Part shown: positions 54,540-61,889 of the stretch, piece by piece
Layout of the letters: each line of letters starts with the position of its first letter
How positions within the stretch are numbered: position 1 is the stretch's first letter
NCBI RefSeq assembly: GCF_018413645.1
Contig: NZ_JAHCDA010000003.1
Span: 298,969-362,968, forward strand
Origin: Roseococcus pinisoli
Lineage (GTDB): Bacteria > Pseudomonadota > Alphaproteobacteria > Acetobacterales > Acetobacteraceae
Direction: 5' to 3'
DNA length: 64,000 nucleotides
The notes under the pieces: generated by a model
Seen by the model: the letters and a program-made list of their open reading frames with translations, nothing else
Databases searched by the model: none
Told to the model about the DNA's origin: nothing
Made by a program: the position numbers and the translations under genes

Positions 54540-54929
54540 TTATCCGACGGCGACGATCGCCTCGATCTCCAGCAGGAAATCCGGCACGGGCAGCGCGGCG
54601 ACGACGCTGGTCGTGCGGGCGGGAAGATGGTCGGCCGGGAAGGCGGCCGCATAGAGCTTGTTCATCTCCGCGACATCGGTCGCGCGGGTGAGCAGGACAT
54701 TGGTCTTGAGGATGCGCGTCATATCGGCGCCGGCCTCCGCCAGCACGACCTTCAGGTTCTCGATGACCTGCGCGAATTGCGCCGCGAAGTCGCCGCGCGC
54801 GATCTTGCCTTGCAGATCGACCGGTCCGAGGCCCGAGACGTAGAGCGTCCCGCCATGGCGCACGGCTATGGAGAAGGGGGGAAAGGGCCGTCCGCCGGTC
54901 GGCGTCGCAAATCGCGTGATGTCCTGCAT
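54540..54929 (-). CDS. RidA-family (YjgF/UK114) deaminase
   Basis: The 129-residue protein matches RidA: FSIAVRHGGTLYVSGLGP, FAAQFAQVIENLKVVLAEAGADMTRILKTNV and the PARTTSVVAALPVPDFLLEIEAIVAV end containing the conserved catalytic arginine and glutamate. RidA hydrolyses reactive enamine/imine intermediates to keto acids and ammonia. Its position among hydantoinase, carbamoylase and dehydrogenase genes suggests that an imine arises in this pathway. It is divergent from the M20 gene with 66 bp between the starts. Confidence 0.92.
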   Translation of the reverse strand: MQDITRFATPTGGRPFPPFSIAVRHGGTLYVSGLGPVDLQGKIARGDFAAQFAQVIENLKVVLAEAGADMTRILKTNVLLTRATDVAEMNKLYAAAFPADHLPARTTSVVAALPVPDFLLEIEAIVAVG

Positions 54930-54995
54930 ACTGCGTCCTCCTTGTCGCGGCGCGATCCTGTCCTATCCTGCGCGCTTCGCGAAGGAGATGGCGGT

Positions 54996-56198
54996 ATGGC
55001 CCAGGTCGATACGGACCGATTTCTCAAGGACCTCAACGAGCTTCGTAAGATCGGCGAGTTCAGGACGGGCGTGCATCGTCCCACTTTTTCCCCCGAGGAC
55101 ATGGAGAGCCGCGCCTGGCTGATGGACCGCATGCGGGAATGCGGGCTGGAGCCCACCATCGACGGCATCGGCAATGTCTTCGGCCGGCATCCCGGGCCCG
55201 GCCCGCATCTCCTGGTCGGCAGCCATATCGAGAGCCAGAACGAGGCCGGCTGGCTGGATGGCGCGCTGGGCGTGGTGTCGGGCGTGGCCTTGGCCCGCGC
55301 GGGCCTGCCCGTGGATGTTGTCGCCTTCGCGGATGAGGAGGGCCACTACGGCAGCTTCATCGGCAGCCGCTCCATGACCGGGCTGCTGGACGAGGCCGAG
55401 ATCGACACGCTCACCAACCGCTATCACGGCAAGCCGCTGCGGCAGGCGCTGAAGGAGGCCGGGCTTGAAGGTAAGCCGCGCCTTCGGCTCGATCCCGCCC
55501 GCTACAAGGGCTTCTTCGAGATGCATATCGAGCAGGGCACGCAGCTCGAATCGCAGAACCTGCGCGCGGGCGTCGTCACCGGCATCGTGGCCATCTGGCA
55601 GTACCGGATCCGCATCCAGGGCATGCAGGACCATGCCGGCGGCACCACCATGGCCGAGCGCAAGGATGCGGGCCTCACCGCGGTGCGGATGCTGTCGCGC
55701 ATCGACCGTGAGTTCCCGATGGTCTGCGGCCCGCGCACGGTCTGGACCTGCGGGCGCATCGCGCTCGATCCCGGCGCGCCCTCCATCATCCCGGGCGAGG
55801 CCGAGGTGCTGTTCCAGTTCCGCGACATCGACGTGCCGACGCTGGAGCGGCTGGAAGCGTGCCTGCGCTCCATCGTGCAGGAGATGAACCGGACCGAGCG
55901 CACCGTCTCGACCCTCGAGGTGATGAGCCGCAGCAAGCCCTCGCCCTGCGATCCGGCGATGCAGGCCAGCCTGGCCGAGTCGGCGACGAAGCATGCCAAT
56001 GGCCAGTGGCAGCACATGCCGAGCGGTGCCGGGCACGACGCGCAGTACATGGCGCGCATCATGCCCGCGGCCATGCTCTTCACGCCGTCGATCAACGGCA
56101 TCAGCCATCATTGGGCCGAGGACACGAAGGAAGAGGATCTGGCGCTGAACATCCGCATCCTGGCCGATGCGGCGGAAGCCTTCCTGCGCGGCGGCTGA
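54996..56198 (+). CDS. M20-family N-carbamoyl/allantoate amidohydrolase
   Basis: The 400-residue metallohydrolase has the two-metal M20 ligands: His77 in GSHIES, Asp88 in GWLDGALGV, the Glu pair at 114-115 in ADEEGHYG, FEMHIEQG and the late HHWAEDT. The usual H-x-D pair reads H-I-E here (Glu79), a conservative change. Relatives split N-carbamoyl amino acids or allantoate to amine, CO2 and ammonia. AAGGAG lies about 8 bp before the ATG. Next to hyuAB, N-carbamoyl acid hydrolysis after ring opening is the natural inference. Confidence 0.88.
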   Translation: MAQVDTDRFLKDLNELRKIGEFRTGVHRPTFSPEDMESRAWLMDRMRECGLEPTIDGIGNVFGRHPGPGPHLLVGSHIESQNEAGWLDGALGVVSGVALARAGLPVDVVAFADEEGHYGSFIGSRSMTGLLDEAEIDTLTNRYHGKPLRQALKEAGLEGKPRLRLDPARYKGFFEMHIEQGTQLESQNLRAGVVTGIVAIWQYRIRIQGMQDHAGGTTMAERKDAGLTAVRMLSRIDREFPMVCGPRTVWTCGRIALDPGAPSIIPGEAEVLFQFRDIDVPTLERLEACLRSIVQEMNRTERTVSTLEVMSRSKPSPCDPAMQASLAESATKHANGQWQHMPSGAGHDAQYMARIMPAAMLFTPSINGISHHWAEDTKEEDLALNIRILADAAEAFLRGG

Positions 56199-56220
56199 GG
56201 CCGCGCCGCTCGCACAAAAC

Positions 56221-56247
56221 GGCCCGGCGCCCGTGAGGCGCCGGGCC
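56221..56247 (-). terminator. intrinsic terminator between convergent genes
   Basis: An 11-bp perfect stem (GGCCCGGCGCC 56221-56231, GGCGCCGGGCC 56237-56247) has a 5-nt loop. On the minus strand it is followed by GTTTTG, so it mainly ends the D-2-hydroxyacid dehydrogenase transcript, 9 bp after its stop; the stem may also stop the plus-strand M20 transcript. Confidence 0.75.
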
Positions 56248-56255
56248 CGCCTGCT

Positions 56256-57212
56256 CTAGCTGATGACGCGGATCGGCGTGCCCGCGTTGAAGGCCTCGAT
56301 CGCTTCCACCGCACCCGCGAAATAGGCGCGGTAATTCTCCTCGGTCGAATAGCCGAGATGCGGCGTCAGGACCGTGTTCCGCGCCGAGAGGATCGGATGA
56401 TCGCTGGGCAGGGGCTCGATGTCGAAGACGTCAAGGCCGGCGCCGGCGATCCGGCCCTCGTTCAGCGCCGCGATCAGCGCCGGCTGATCCACCAGCGGCC
56501 CACGGGAGGTGTTTACCAGGAAGGCCGTCGGCTTCATCGCCGCGAGCTCCGCAGCACCCACGATTCCGCGTGACCGCTCGGACAGCACGACATGCAGGGT
56601 CACCACATCGGCCTCGGCGAAGAGCGTCGCCTTGTCGACGCGGGTGGCGCCCTCGGCCGCGGCCTTCTCCTCGGTGAGGTTCTGGCTCCAGGCGATGACC
56701 TTCATGCCCAGGGCCTGGCCGACCTTCGCGACCTTGCTGCCGAGCTTGCCGAGGCCGACCACGCCCAGCGTCTTGCCCTCGAGCGTCGAGCCCAGCCCGA
56801 TCTGCCAGCTGCCGGCGCGCAGCGAGGCGGTCTCGGATGGCAGCTGGCGGGCCAGGGAGAGAATGAGGCCCCAGGTGATTTCCACCGTGGGCGATCCGAA
56901 GCTCGAGGTCCCGCAGAAGGTGACGCCGCGCTCGGCGCAGGCGGCGGCGTCGATGCCGCGGTTGCGCTCGCCGGTGGTGAGGAGAAGCTTCAGGTTCGGC
57001 AGCCGCTCGAGGAGCGCGCGCGTGAAGGGCGTGCGCTCGCGCATCGCCAGGATGCCGTCGAAGGGCAGGAGGCGCCGCACCAGCGCGTCCTGGTCGGTGA
57101 TGGTGTCGCGGAAGACGGTCTTTTCCAGCCCAGGCAGCCGGTCCCAGGGGCCGAGCCCGAGGGTGACGTCCTGGTAGTCGTCGAGGATGGCGAGCTTCTT
57201 CAATTCGGGCAT
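56256..57212 (-). CDS. D-2-hydroxyacid dehydrogenase family protein
   Basis: The 318-residue enzyme has the substrate domain start KKLAILDDYQDV, a Rossmann motif LGVVGLGKLGSKVAKVG near 145, VNTSRGPLVDQPAL with the catalytic arginine near 235 and NTVLTPHLGYST with the catalytic histidine near 284. These enzymes interconvert 2-keto and D-2-hydroxy acids with NAD(P). GGGAGGG about 6 bp upstream picks the ATG at 57212. It ends in a strong hairpin terminator. Confidence 0.92.
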   Translation of the reverse strand: MPELKKLAILDDYQDVTLGLGPWDRLPGLEKTVFRDTITDQDALVRRLLPFDGILAMRERTPFTRALLERLPNLKLLLTTGERNRGIDAAACAERGVTFCGTSSFGSPTVEITWGLILSLARQLPSETASLRAGSWQIGLGSTLEGKTLGVVGLGKLGSKVAKVGQALGMKVIAWSQNLTEEKAAAEGATRVDKATLFAEADVVTLHVVLSERSRGIVGAAELAAMKPTAFLVNTSRGPLVDQPALIAALNEGRIAGAGLDVFDIEPLPSDHPILSARNTVLTPHLGYSTEENYRAYFAGAVEAIEAFNAGTPIRVIS

Positions 57213-57270
57213 GTGTCCCTCCCTGGAACGATGCGTCGGGGCGGGAGGGACGGCGAGAATCAACGGGCCG

Positions 57271-57705
57271 TCAAGCCAGCAGCGCCTCGGCGGCGGACCG
57301 GAGCGCGGCGGGGAGGGGCACGGTCCGCGACTGCTCGTCGCGCTTCACATAGACATGGGTGAAGTGGCCTTCCGCGATCGCCTGGTCCTCGTCGTTGCGG
57401 AACAGGGCCAGCGCGTAGGTGATGGAGGAGCCGCCGAGGCGCTGTACGCGCAGGCCGCCGGTGATCTCGTCTGGGAAGGCGGCGGGCGCGTGGTAGCGGC
57501 AGCCCGTCTCGACCACGAGGCCGACCTCGGTGCTCGTCTTCAGGTCCAGCACGCCATGCGCCAGCAGGAAGCGCGCGACCAGCGTGTCGAACAGGCTGTA
57601 GTGCTGGACGTTGTTCATGTGGCCGTAGATGTCGTTGTCCATCCAGCGCAGCGGCATCGCGAGGAACCAGCGATAATCCGCCCTGCGGCCGGGCGGCGTT
57701 CTCAC
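57271..57705 (-). CDS. hotdog-fold acyl-CoA thioesterase
   Basis: The 144-residue protein has RWMDNDIYGHMNNVQHYSLFDT, the 4-hydroxybenzoyl-CoA thioesterase-type signature with the active-site aspartate and Asn pair, then GLVVETGCRYHAPAAFPDEI and EGHFTHVYVKRD. It hydrolyses an acyl-CoA. The GTG at 57705 overlaps the TGA stop of the upstream receptor-like gene by 4 bp, so the two are translationally coupled. The frame is open much further upstream inside that gene, but nothing supports a longer protein. Confidence 0.85.
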   Translation of the reverse strand: MRTPPGRRADYRWFLAMPLRWMDNDIYGHMNNVQHYSLFDTLVARFLLAHGVLDLKTSTEVGLVVETGCRYHAPAAFPDEITGGLRVQRLGGSSITYALALFRNDEDQAIAEGHFTHVYVKRDEQSRTVPLPAALRSAAEALLA

Positions 57706-58601
57706 GCCAGGGCCTCCTCGACCACCGCCTCGTCCACGCAGAGCTCGAAGGCCGGCACGTGCGGCAGCGCCTTGGCCCGCAGCATGGCCGCGCCCAGCGC
57801 CTCGAAGGCGGCGCGCGGGAAGCGCGGCCCGTCGCGCCAGATGCCGATCTCCTGGTAGCGCCCAACGGCCCGGGTCAGGATCTCGGGCGGCACCTCCGGG
57901 AAATAGGGCTCCAGCAGGGCGGCGACCTCGGCGGCGCCGGCTTCGGCCAGCCAGCCCAGCGTCTCGGACAGCGCGCGCACCAGGCCGCGCATCGCCTCGC
58001 GCCGCTCCGTCAGGGTGTCCTGCCGGGCGTAGAGGGAGGAATAGGCCATCGGCCCTGCCTCGGCCTGGGCGTACCAGACGTGGGCGCCCTTTGCCTCGGC
58101 CTCCGCGGCGAAGGGCTCGAAGACCTGGATGGCGTCGAGCGTGCCCTGCATCAGGCGGGCGAGGTTCTGCGTCATGCTCGCGCCCGAGCGGTCCTTGATC
58201 TTCTGGCCGCCGGCGCGCGACACCGCCTCGGCGAGGCACCAGACCGGCGTCGGGACCTCCGTCACCAGCCCCAGCCGCATCCCGGGGAGCTCCGCCAGGT
58301 GCAGGCCCTCGCGCTCGGACCGGCCCACGATCAGGAAGGGGTCGCGCATGATGACGGCGCAGAAGGCGGTGAGGGGCGTGGTCGGGTCCTCGGCGCGGTG
58401 CTGCATGACCCGCATGGGCCCGCTCCAGGCGACGTCCGCCTTGCCGAGGGAAACGGCCTCGGCCGCGAGGGAGGTGCTTCCGGCGGTCTTCATGCGGACC
58501 TTCAGCCCCTGGCGGCCATAGGCCCCCCGCGCCTCGGTCAGATAATAGGGGGCGTAGAAAAGCGCCCGGAAAGGTTCGGCGAGGGTCAAGGTTGGCGTCA
58601 T
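57702..58601 (-). CDS. NMT1/SsuA-like substrate-binding protein without signal peptide
   Basis: The 299-residue protein has the NMT1/THI5/SsuA periplasmic-binding fold: FYAPYYLTEARGAYGRQGLKV, ADVAWSGPMRVMQHR, FCAVIMRDPFLIVGR and IQVFEPFAAEAEAKG. Unusually, it begins MTPTLTLAEPFRALF with no hydrophobic signal; the frame upstream to 58787 adds no signal either. No ABC permease or ATPase gene is adjacent; a thioesterase gene overlaps its end instead. A cytoplasmic role, as with yeast THI5/NMT1 (which carry a cysteine-rich motif not seen here), is an inference; a lost signal is the alternative. Confidence 0.78.
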   Translation of the reverse strand: MTPTLTLAEPFRALFYAPYYLTEARGAYGRQGLKVRMKTAGSTSLAAEAVSLGKADVAWSGPMRVMQHRAEDPTTPLTAFCAVIMRDPFLIVGRSEREGLHLAELPGMRLGLVTEVPTPVWCLAEAVSRAGGQKIKDRSGASMTQNLARLMQGTLDAIQVFEPFAAEAEAKGAHVWYAQAEAGPMAYSSLYARQDTLTERREAMRGLVRALSETLGWLAEAGAAEVAALLEPYFPEVPPEILTRAVGRYQEIGIWRDGPRFPRAAFEALGAAMLRAKALPHVPAFELCVDEAVVEEALA

Positions 58602-58728
58602 GCCGGCAGCATAGCGGGCGATTCCGCGTCGATTCCAGCCGGCCGCCTGAAGTTGGGGCTTCGCTGGCGGCGCCGGGCCGGCTATCACAGCTTGTTCATC
58701 CTTGTAGCCCGGGAAGCCCCAGGAACCC

Positions 58729-59484
58729 ATGTCAGCCACAGCGAGGCCCGCCTCGCCCCCCGAAGTCTTCCGCCTGCGGGCCAGCAACTACAGCCTGCTG
58801 ACGCTGCGCCTGCTCTCCGGCGACGTCCAGGCGGTCCTGCCCGCGCTGGGCGACCAGTTCCGCCGCGCGCCCGGTTTCCTGCGTTTCGCCCCCATCGCCA
58901 TCGGACTCGACGACCTGGGCGGCGAGCAGGTGGACTTTCATGCCCTCATCCACGGGCTGCGCGCGCTGGAGATCCTTCCCATCGGCGTGGTCGGCGGTTC
59001 GCAGCCCTTGCGGGCGGCGGCTGCCGGCGCGGGCCTGCCCACGCTCCGCCCGAGCGGCCAGCGCGAGACCGAGGTCGAGGCGCCGTCGCCCGTGGGCGCG
59101 CCGCCCGTCAATGTCGCGCCGCCCGTCATGGCCGAGCCGCCGCGCCCCGCGATGCCCCGCACCATGATGGTGACGCAGGCGGTCCGCGCGGGCCAGCGCA
59201 TCTATGCGCAGGGCAGCGACCTCATCATCATCGGTTCGGTCAATGCCGGCTCCGAGGTGATCGCGGATGGCAATATCCATATCTACGGCGCCCTGCGCGG
59301 CCGTGCCGTGGCGGGTGCCTCCGAGGATGGGGAGGCCCGCATCTTCGCGCAGAATTTCGATCCGGAGCTGGTCGCCATCTCCGGCTTCTATGCCGTGCGC
59401 GAGGGGCTATCCTCGACGCCGATCGGCCGCGGGGTGCAGGTGCGCCTCGACGGCGAGCAATTGCGGTTCGATCCCCTTGGGTGA
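58729..59484 (+). CDS. minC: septum site-determining protein MinC
   Basis: The 251-residue MinC has an N-terminal FtsZ-interacting domain (about 10-105), a Pro/Ala-rich linker (120-145) and the C-terminal beta-helix with VRAGQRIYAQGSDLIIIGSVNAGSEVIADGNIHIYGALRGRAVAG, which binds MinD and FtsZ polymers. It inhibits FtsZ-ring assembly away from midcell. AGGAAC precedes the ATG. minD follows by 30 bp; the divergent receptor-like gene starts 127 bp away. Confidence 0.95.
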   Translation: MSATARPASPPEVFRLRASNYSLLTLRLLSGDVQAVLPALGDQFRRAPGFLRFAPIAIGLDDLGGEQVDFHALIHGLRALEILPIGVVGGSQPLRAAAAGAGLPTLRPSGQRETEVEAPSPVGAPPVNVAPPVMAEPPRPAMPRTMMVTQAVRAGQRIYAQGSDLIIIGSVNAGSEVIADGNIHIYGALRGRAVAGASEDGEARIFAQNFDPELVAISGFYAVREGLSSTPIGRGVQVRLDGEQLRFDPLG

Positions 59485-59514
59485 GCCGATGACCAACTCC
59501 AGAAGGAATCAACC

Positions 59515-60336
59515 ATGGCGCAGGTGATCGTCGTCACGTCGGGCAAGGGAGGAGTGGGCAAGACCACGAGCTCCGCCGCCATCGCCACCGGCCTCGCGCA
59601 GCGGGGCAAGAAGACCGTGGTCATCGACTTCGACGTCGGCCTGCGCAACCTCGACCTCATCATGGGCGTCGAGCGGCGGGTGGTCTTCGACATCGTGAAC
59701 GTCGTCCAGGGCGAGGCGAAGCTGTCGCAGGCCCTCATCAAGGACAAGCGCGTCCCCGGCCTGTCCATCCTTCCGGCGTCGCAGACGCGCGACAAGGATG
59801 CGCTGACCAAGGAAGGCGTGCAGGCCATCATCGAAGAGCTGTCGCAGGAGTTCGACTACATCGTCTGCGACAGCCCGGCCGGCATCGAGAAGGGCGCGCT
59901 GATGTCGCTCTACTTCGCCGACCAGGCCATCGTGGTGACGAACCCCGAGGTCAGTTCGGTGCGCGACAGCGACCGCATCCTGGGCGTGCTGCAGTCCAAG
60001 TCGAAGCGCGCCGAGGAGAAGAAGGAGCCGGTGAAGCAGCACCTCCTGCTCACCCGCTACGATGCGGCGCGCGTCGAGCGCGGCGAGATGCTGAAGCTGG
60101 AGGATGTGCTGGAGATCCTGGCCATCCCCCTGCTCGGCGTGATCCCGGAGAGTGAGAGCGTCCTGAAGGCGTCCAACGCCGGCAATCCCGTGATCATGGA
60201 CACGGAGAGCCAGGCCGGGCAGGCCTATAGCGACGCCGTCTCCCGCTTCCTGGGTGAGGAAAGGCCGCATCGGTTCCTCGATGTGGAAAAGAAGAAGGGC
60301 CTGCTCGGCCGGCTCTTCGGTGGGAGGGCCGCATGA
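59515..60336 (+). CDS. minD: septum site-determining ATPase MinD
   Basis: This 273-residue ParA-family ATPase has the deviant Walker A TSGKGGVGKTT near 8-17, FDVGLRNLDLIMGVERRVV, YIVCDSPAGIEKGALM, TNPEVSSVRDSDRI and the C-terminal amphipathic membrane-targeting helix KKKGLLGRLFGG. ATP-bound dimers bind the membrane and recruit MinC. It overlaps minE by 4 bp (ATGA). Confidence 0.98.
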   Translation: MAQVIVVTSGKGGVGKTTSSAAIATGLAQRGKKTVVIDFDVGLRNLDLIMGVERRVVFDIVNVVQGEAKLSQALIKDKRVPGLSILPASQTRDKDALTKEGVQAIIEELSQEFDYIVCDSPAGIEKGALMSLYFADQAIVVTNPEVSSVRDSDRILGVLQSKSKRAEEKKEPVKQHLLLTRYDAARVERGEMLKLEDVLEILAIPLLGVIPESESVLKASNAGNPVIMDTESQAGQAYSDAVSRFLGEERPHRFLDVEKKKGLLGRLFGGRAA

Positions 60337-60605
60337 GCTGGCTGAACTTCTTCCGTAAGGAACGCGAGACGAACGGCACCGCAGCCACCGCGAAGGACCG
60401 GCTGCAGGTCATCATCAGCCACGAGCGGGTGAGCCGGACGAAGGACGACTTCCTGCCCAAGCTCCAGCAGGAGCTGGTGCAGGTGGTCGCGCGCTACGTC
60501 TCGATCGATCCCGGGAAGGTGCAGGTCAATCTCGAGCGTGGGGGCGACTTCTCCACGCTGGCGATCGACATCGAACTTCCGGGCCCCGCCGGCAAGGCGG
60601 CCTGA
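60333..60605 (+). CDS. minE: cell division topological specificity factor MinE
   Basis: The 90-residue MinE begins with a membrane-binding stretch (MSWLNFFRKE), followed by the MinD-binding segment TAKDRLQVIISHERV and the dimerisation domain (DFLPKLQQELVQVVARYVSI to LERGGDFSTLAIDIELP). It stimulates MinD ATPase and drives pole-to-pole oscillation. A 4-bp overlap with minD couples translation. Confidence 0.97.
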   Translation: MSWLNFFRKERETNGTAATAKDRLQVIISHERVSRTKDDFLPKLQQELVQVVARYVSIDPGKVQVNLERGGDFSTLAIDIELPGPAGKAA

Positions 60606-60611
60606 CCGAGC

Positions 60612-60646
60612 CGAGGATCGTGCCCGCAAGGGCGATATGGTCCTCG
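60612..60646 (+). other. long imperfect hairpin after minE
   Basis: CGAGGA (60612-60617) pairs with TCCTCG (60641-60646), with an inner GCCC-GCAA-GGGC stem-tetraloop. No T-run follows. It may be a processing or stabilising structure, or a Rho-assisted end, between minE and the serine hydrolase gene. Confidence 0.35.
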
Positions 60647-60710
60647 CCTCTTGCCGAGGCGTGCCTGCGCGGGTGAGATGAACCTCCAAGAATGCTTGAA
60701 GGTTCTACGC

Positions 60711-61751
60711 ATGACACCCGCATTGAAGGCGGCGATCGACTTCGCCATCGCCAACGAGACTGCCTGGCCGCGTGATATCCTGGCCCATCTGGAAAGTGGC
60801 TTCTTCGAGCCTGCCCCCGACAATGAGGTGATTGGCCCGACCGCGCCGCGCGGTGGTCCGAATGGCGTCATCTACTGGCACGGCAAGCGCGTCGCCGAAT
60901 GGGGCGACCCCACCCGCGCCGACATGACCTTCAGCGTCGCCAAGAGCTACCTGGCTATCCTCGCCGGCCTTGCCTGGCGGGACGGGCTGCTGACTGATCT
61001 CGACGCCAAGGTCTCCGACAAGGTGGCGCACGAGGCCTTCACCGGCCCGCGCAACGGCGTGGTGACCTGGCGCCAGCTGCTCACCAACACCTCCGAATGG
61101 GAAGGCACGCTCTTCGGCAAGAGCGACCTGATCGATCGCGGCCGCAACCTCGGCGTGGAAGGGCAGGGCAAGAAGCGCAGCACCCGCCCCCTCGCGGAGC
61201 CCGGCGCCTATTGGGAATATAACGACGTCCGCGTGAACGCGCTCAGCCTGGCGCTGCTGCACCTCTTCCGCCGCCCGCTGCCCGAGGTCTGGGCCGAGCG
61301 CATCATGCAGCCCATCGGCACGAGCGACGGCTGGACCTGGCGCGGCTACCGTACCTCGGGCGTCGACATCGACGGCAAGGTGATCGAGAGCGTGTCGGGC
61401 GGCGGCCACTGGGGCGGCGGCCTCATCATCAATGCCGAGGATCAGGCCAAGGTGGGCCTTCTGATCGCCGCGGATGGGCAGTGGAACGGGCGCGAGGTCA
61501 TCCGCAAGGAATGGCTCGATCTCTGCCGCACGCCCTGCGCGCTGAATCCGCATTACGGCTTCCTCTTCTGGCTGAACACGGGCCGCACCAAGTGGCCGAG
61601 CGCGAGCGAGGGCACGGTCTGCTTCCTCGGCGCGGGCGGCGCCACCACCTGGATGGAGCCGGCGGACGGCATCGTCGCCGTGTCGCGCTGGCTCGACAGC
61701 ACGAAGCTCGACGAGTTCATGCGCCTCGTGCGCAGCGCCCTCGCCGACTAG
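60711..61751 (+). CDS. serine hydrolase, beta-lactamase/DD-peptidase (class C-like) fold
   Basis: The 346-residue protein has the SxxK motif SVAK (Ser75/Lys78) and a YxN-like YNDVRVN segment near 165, plus HWGGGLIINAEDQAKVGLL, the usual layout of serine hydrolases related to class C beta-lactamases. No signal peptide is visible, so it is probably cytoplasmic and an esterase or amidase rather than a resistance enzyme. The ATG at 60711 has GAAGGT about 8 bp upstream; another at 60678 adds 11 residues. A terminator follows. Confidence 0.85.
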   Translation: MTPALKAAIDFAIANETAWPRDILAHLESGFFEPAPDNEVIGPTAPRGGPNGVIYWHGKRVAEWGDPTRADMTFSVAKSYLAILAGLAWRDGLLTDLDAKVSDKVAHEAFTGPRNGVVTWRQLLTNTSEWEGTLFGKSDLIDRGRNLGVEGQGKKRSTRPLAEPGAYWEYNDVRVNALSLALLHLFRRPLPEVWAERIMQPIGTSDGWTWRGYRTSGVDIDGKVIESVSGGGHWGGGLIINAEDQAKVGLLIAADGQWNGREVIRKEWLDLCRTPCALNPHYGFLFWLNTGRTKWPSASEGTVCFLGAGGATTWMEPADGIVAVSRWLDSTKLDEFMRLVRSALAD

Positions 61752-61761
61752 GGCGCCCCTT

Positions 61762-61801
61762 CGGGATCGTGGCTGCAAGCTGTCGCGATCCCGTCGGTTT
61801 T
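61762..61801 (+). terminator. hairpin terminator after the serine hydrolase gene
   Basis: CGGGATCG (61762-61769) and CGATCCCG (61786-61793) form an 8-bp perfect stem over a 16-nt loop, followed by TCGGTTTT. It lies 11 bp after the stop codon and separates the gene from the comM-like gene. Confidence 0.55.
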
Positions 61802-61889
61802 CTGCGGACGCAGCGCAGAATCGAAGGCTAGAGTTCGACCATCGCGCATGCCGTCACCCGGCATGCAGGGGGGGAGAACGAAAAGCCGG

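Noticed and set aside
60711-61751. Reading the serine hydrolase as an antibiotic beta-lactamase
   Set aside because: SxxK is present but there is no signal peptide and the rest does not match a resistance class; esterase/amidase is the safer call.
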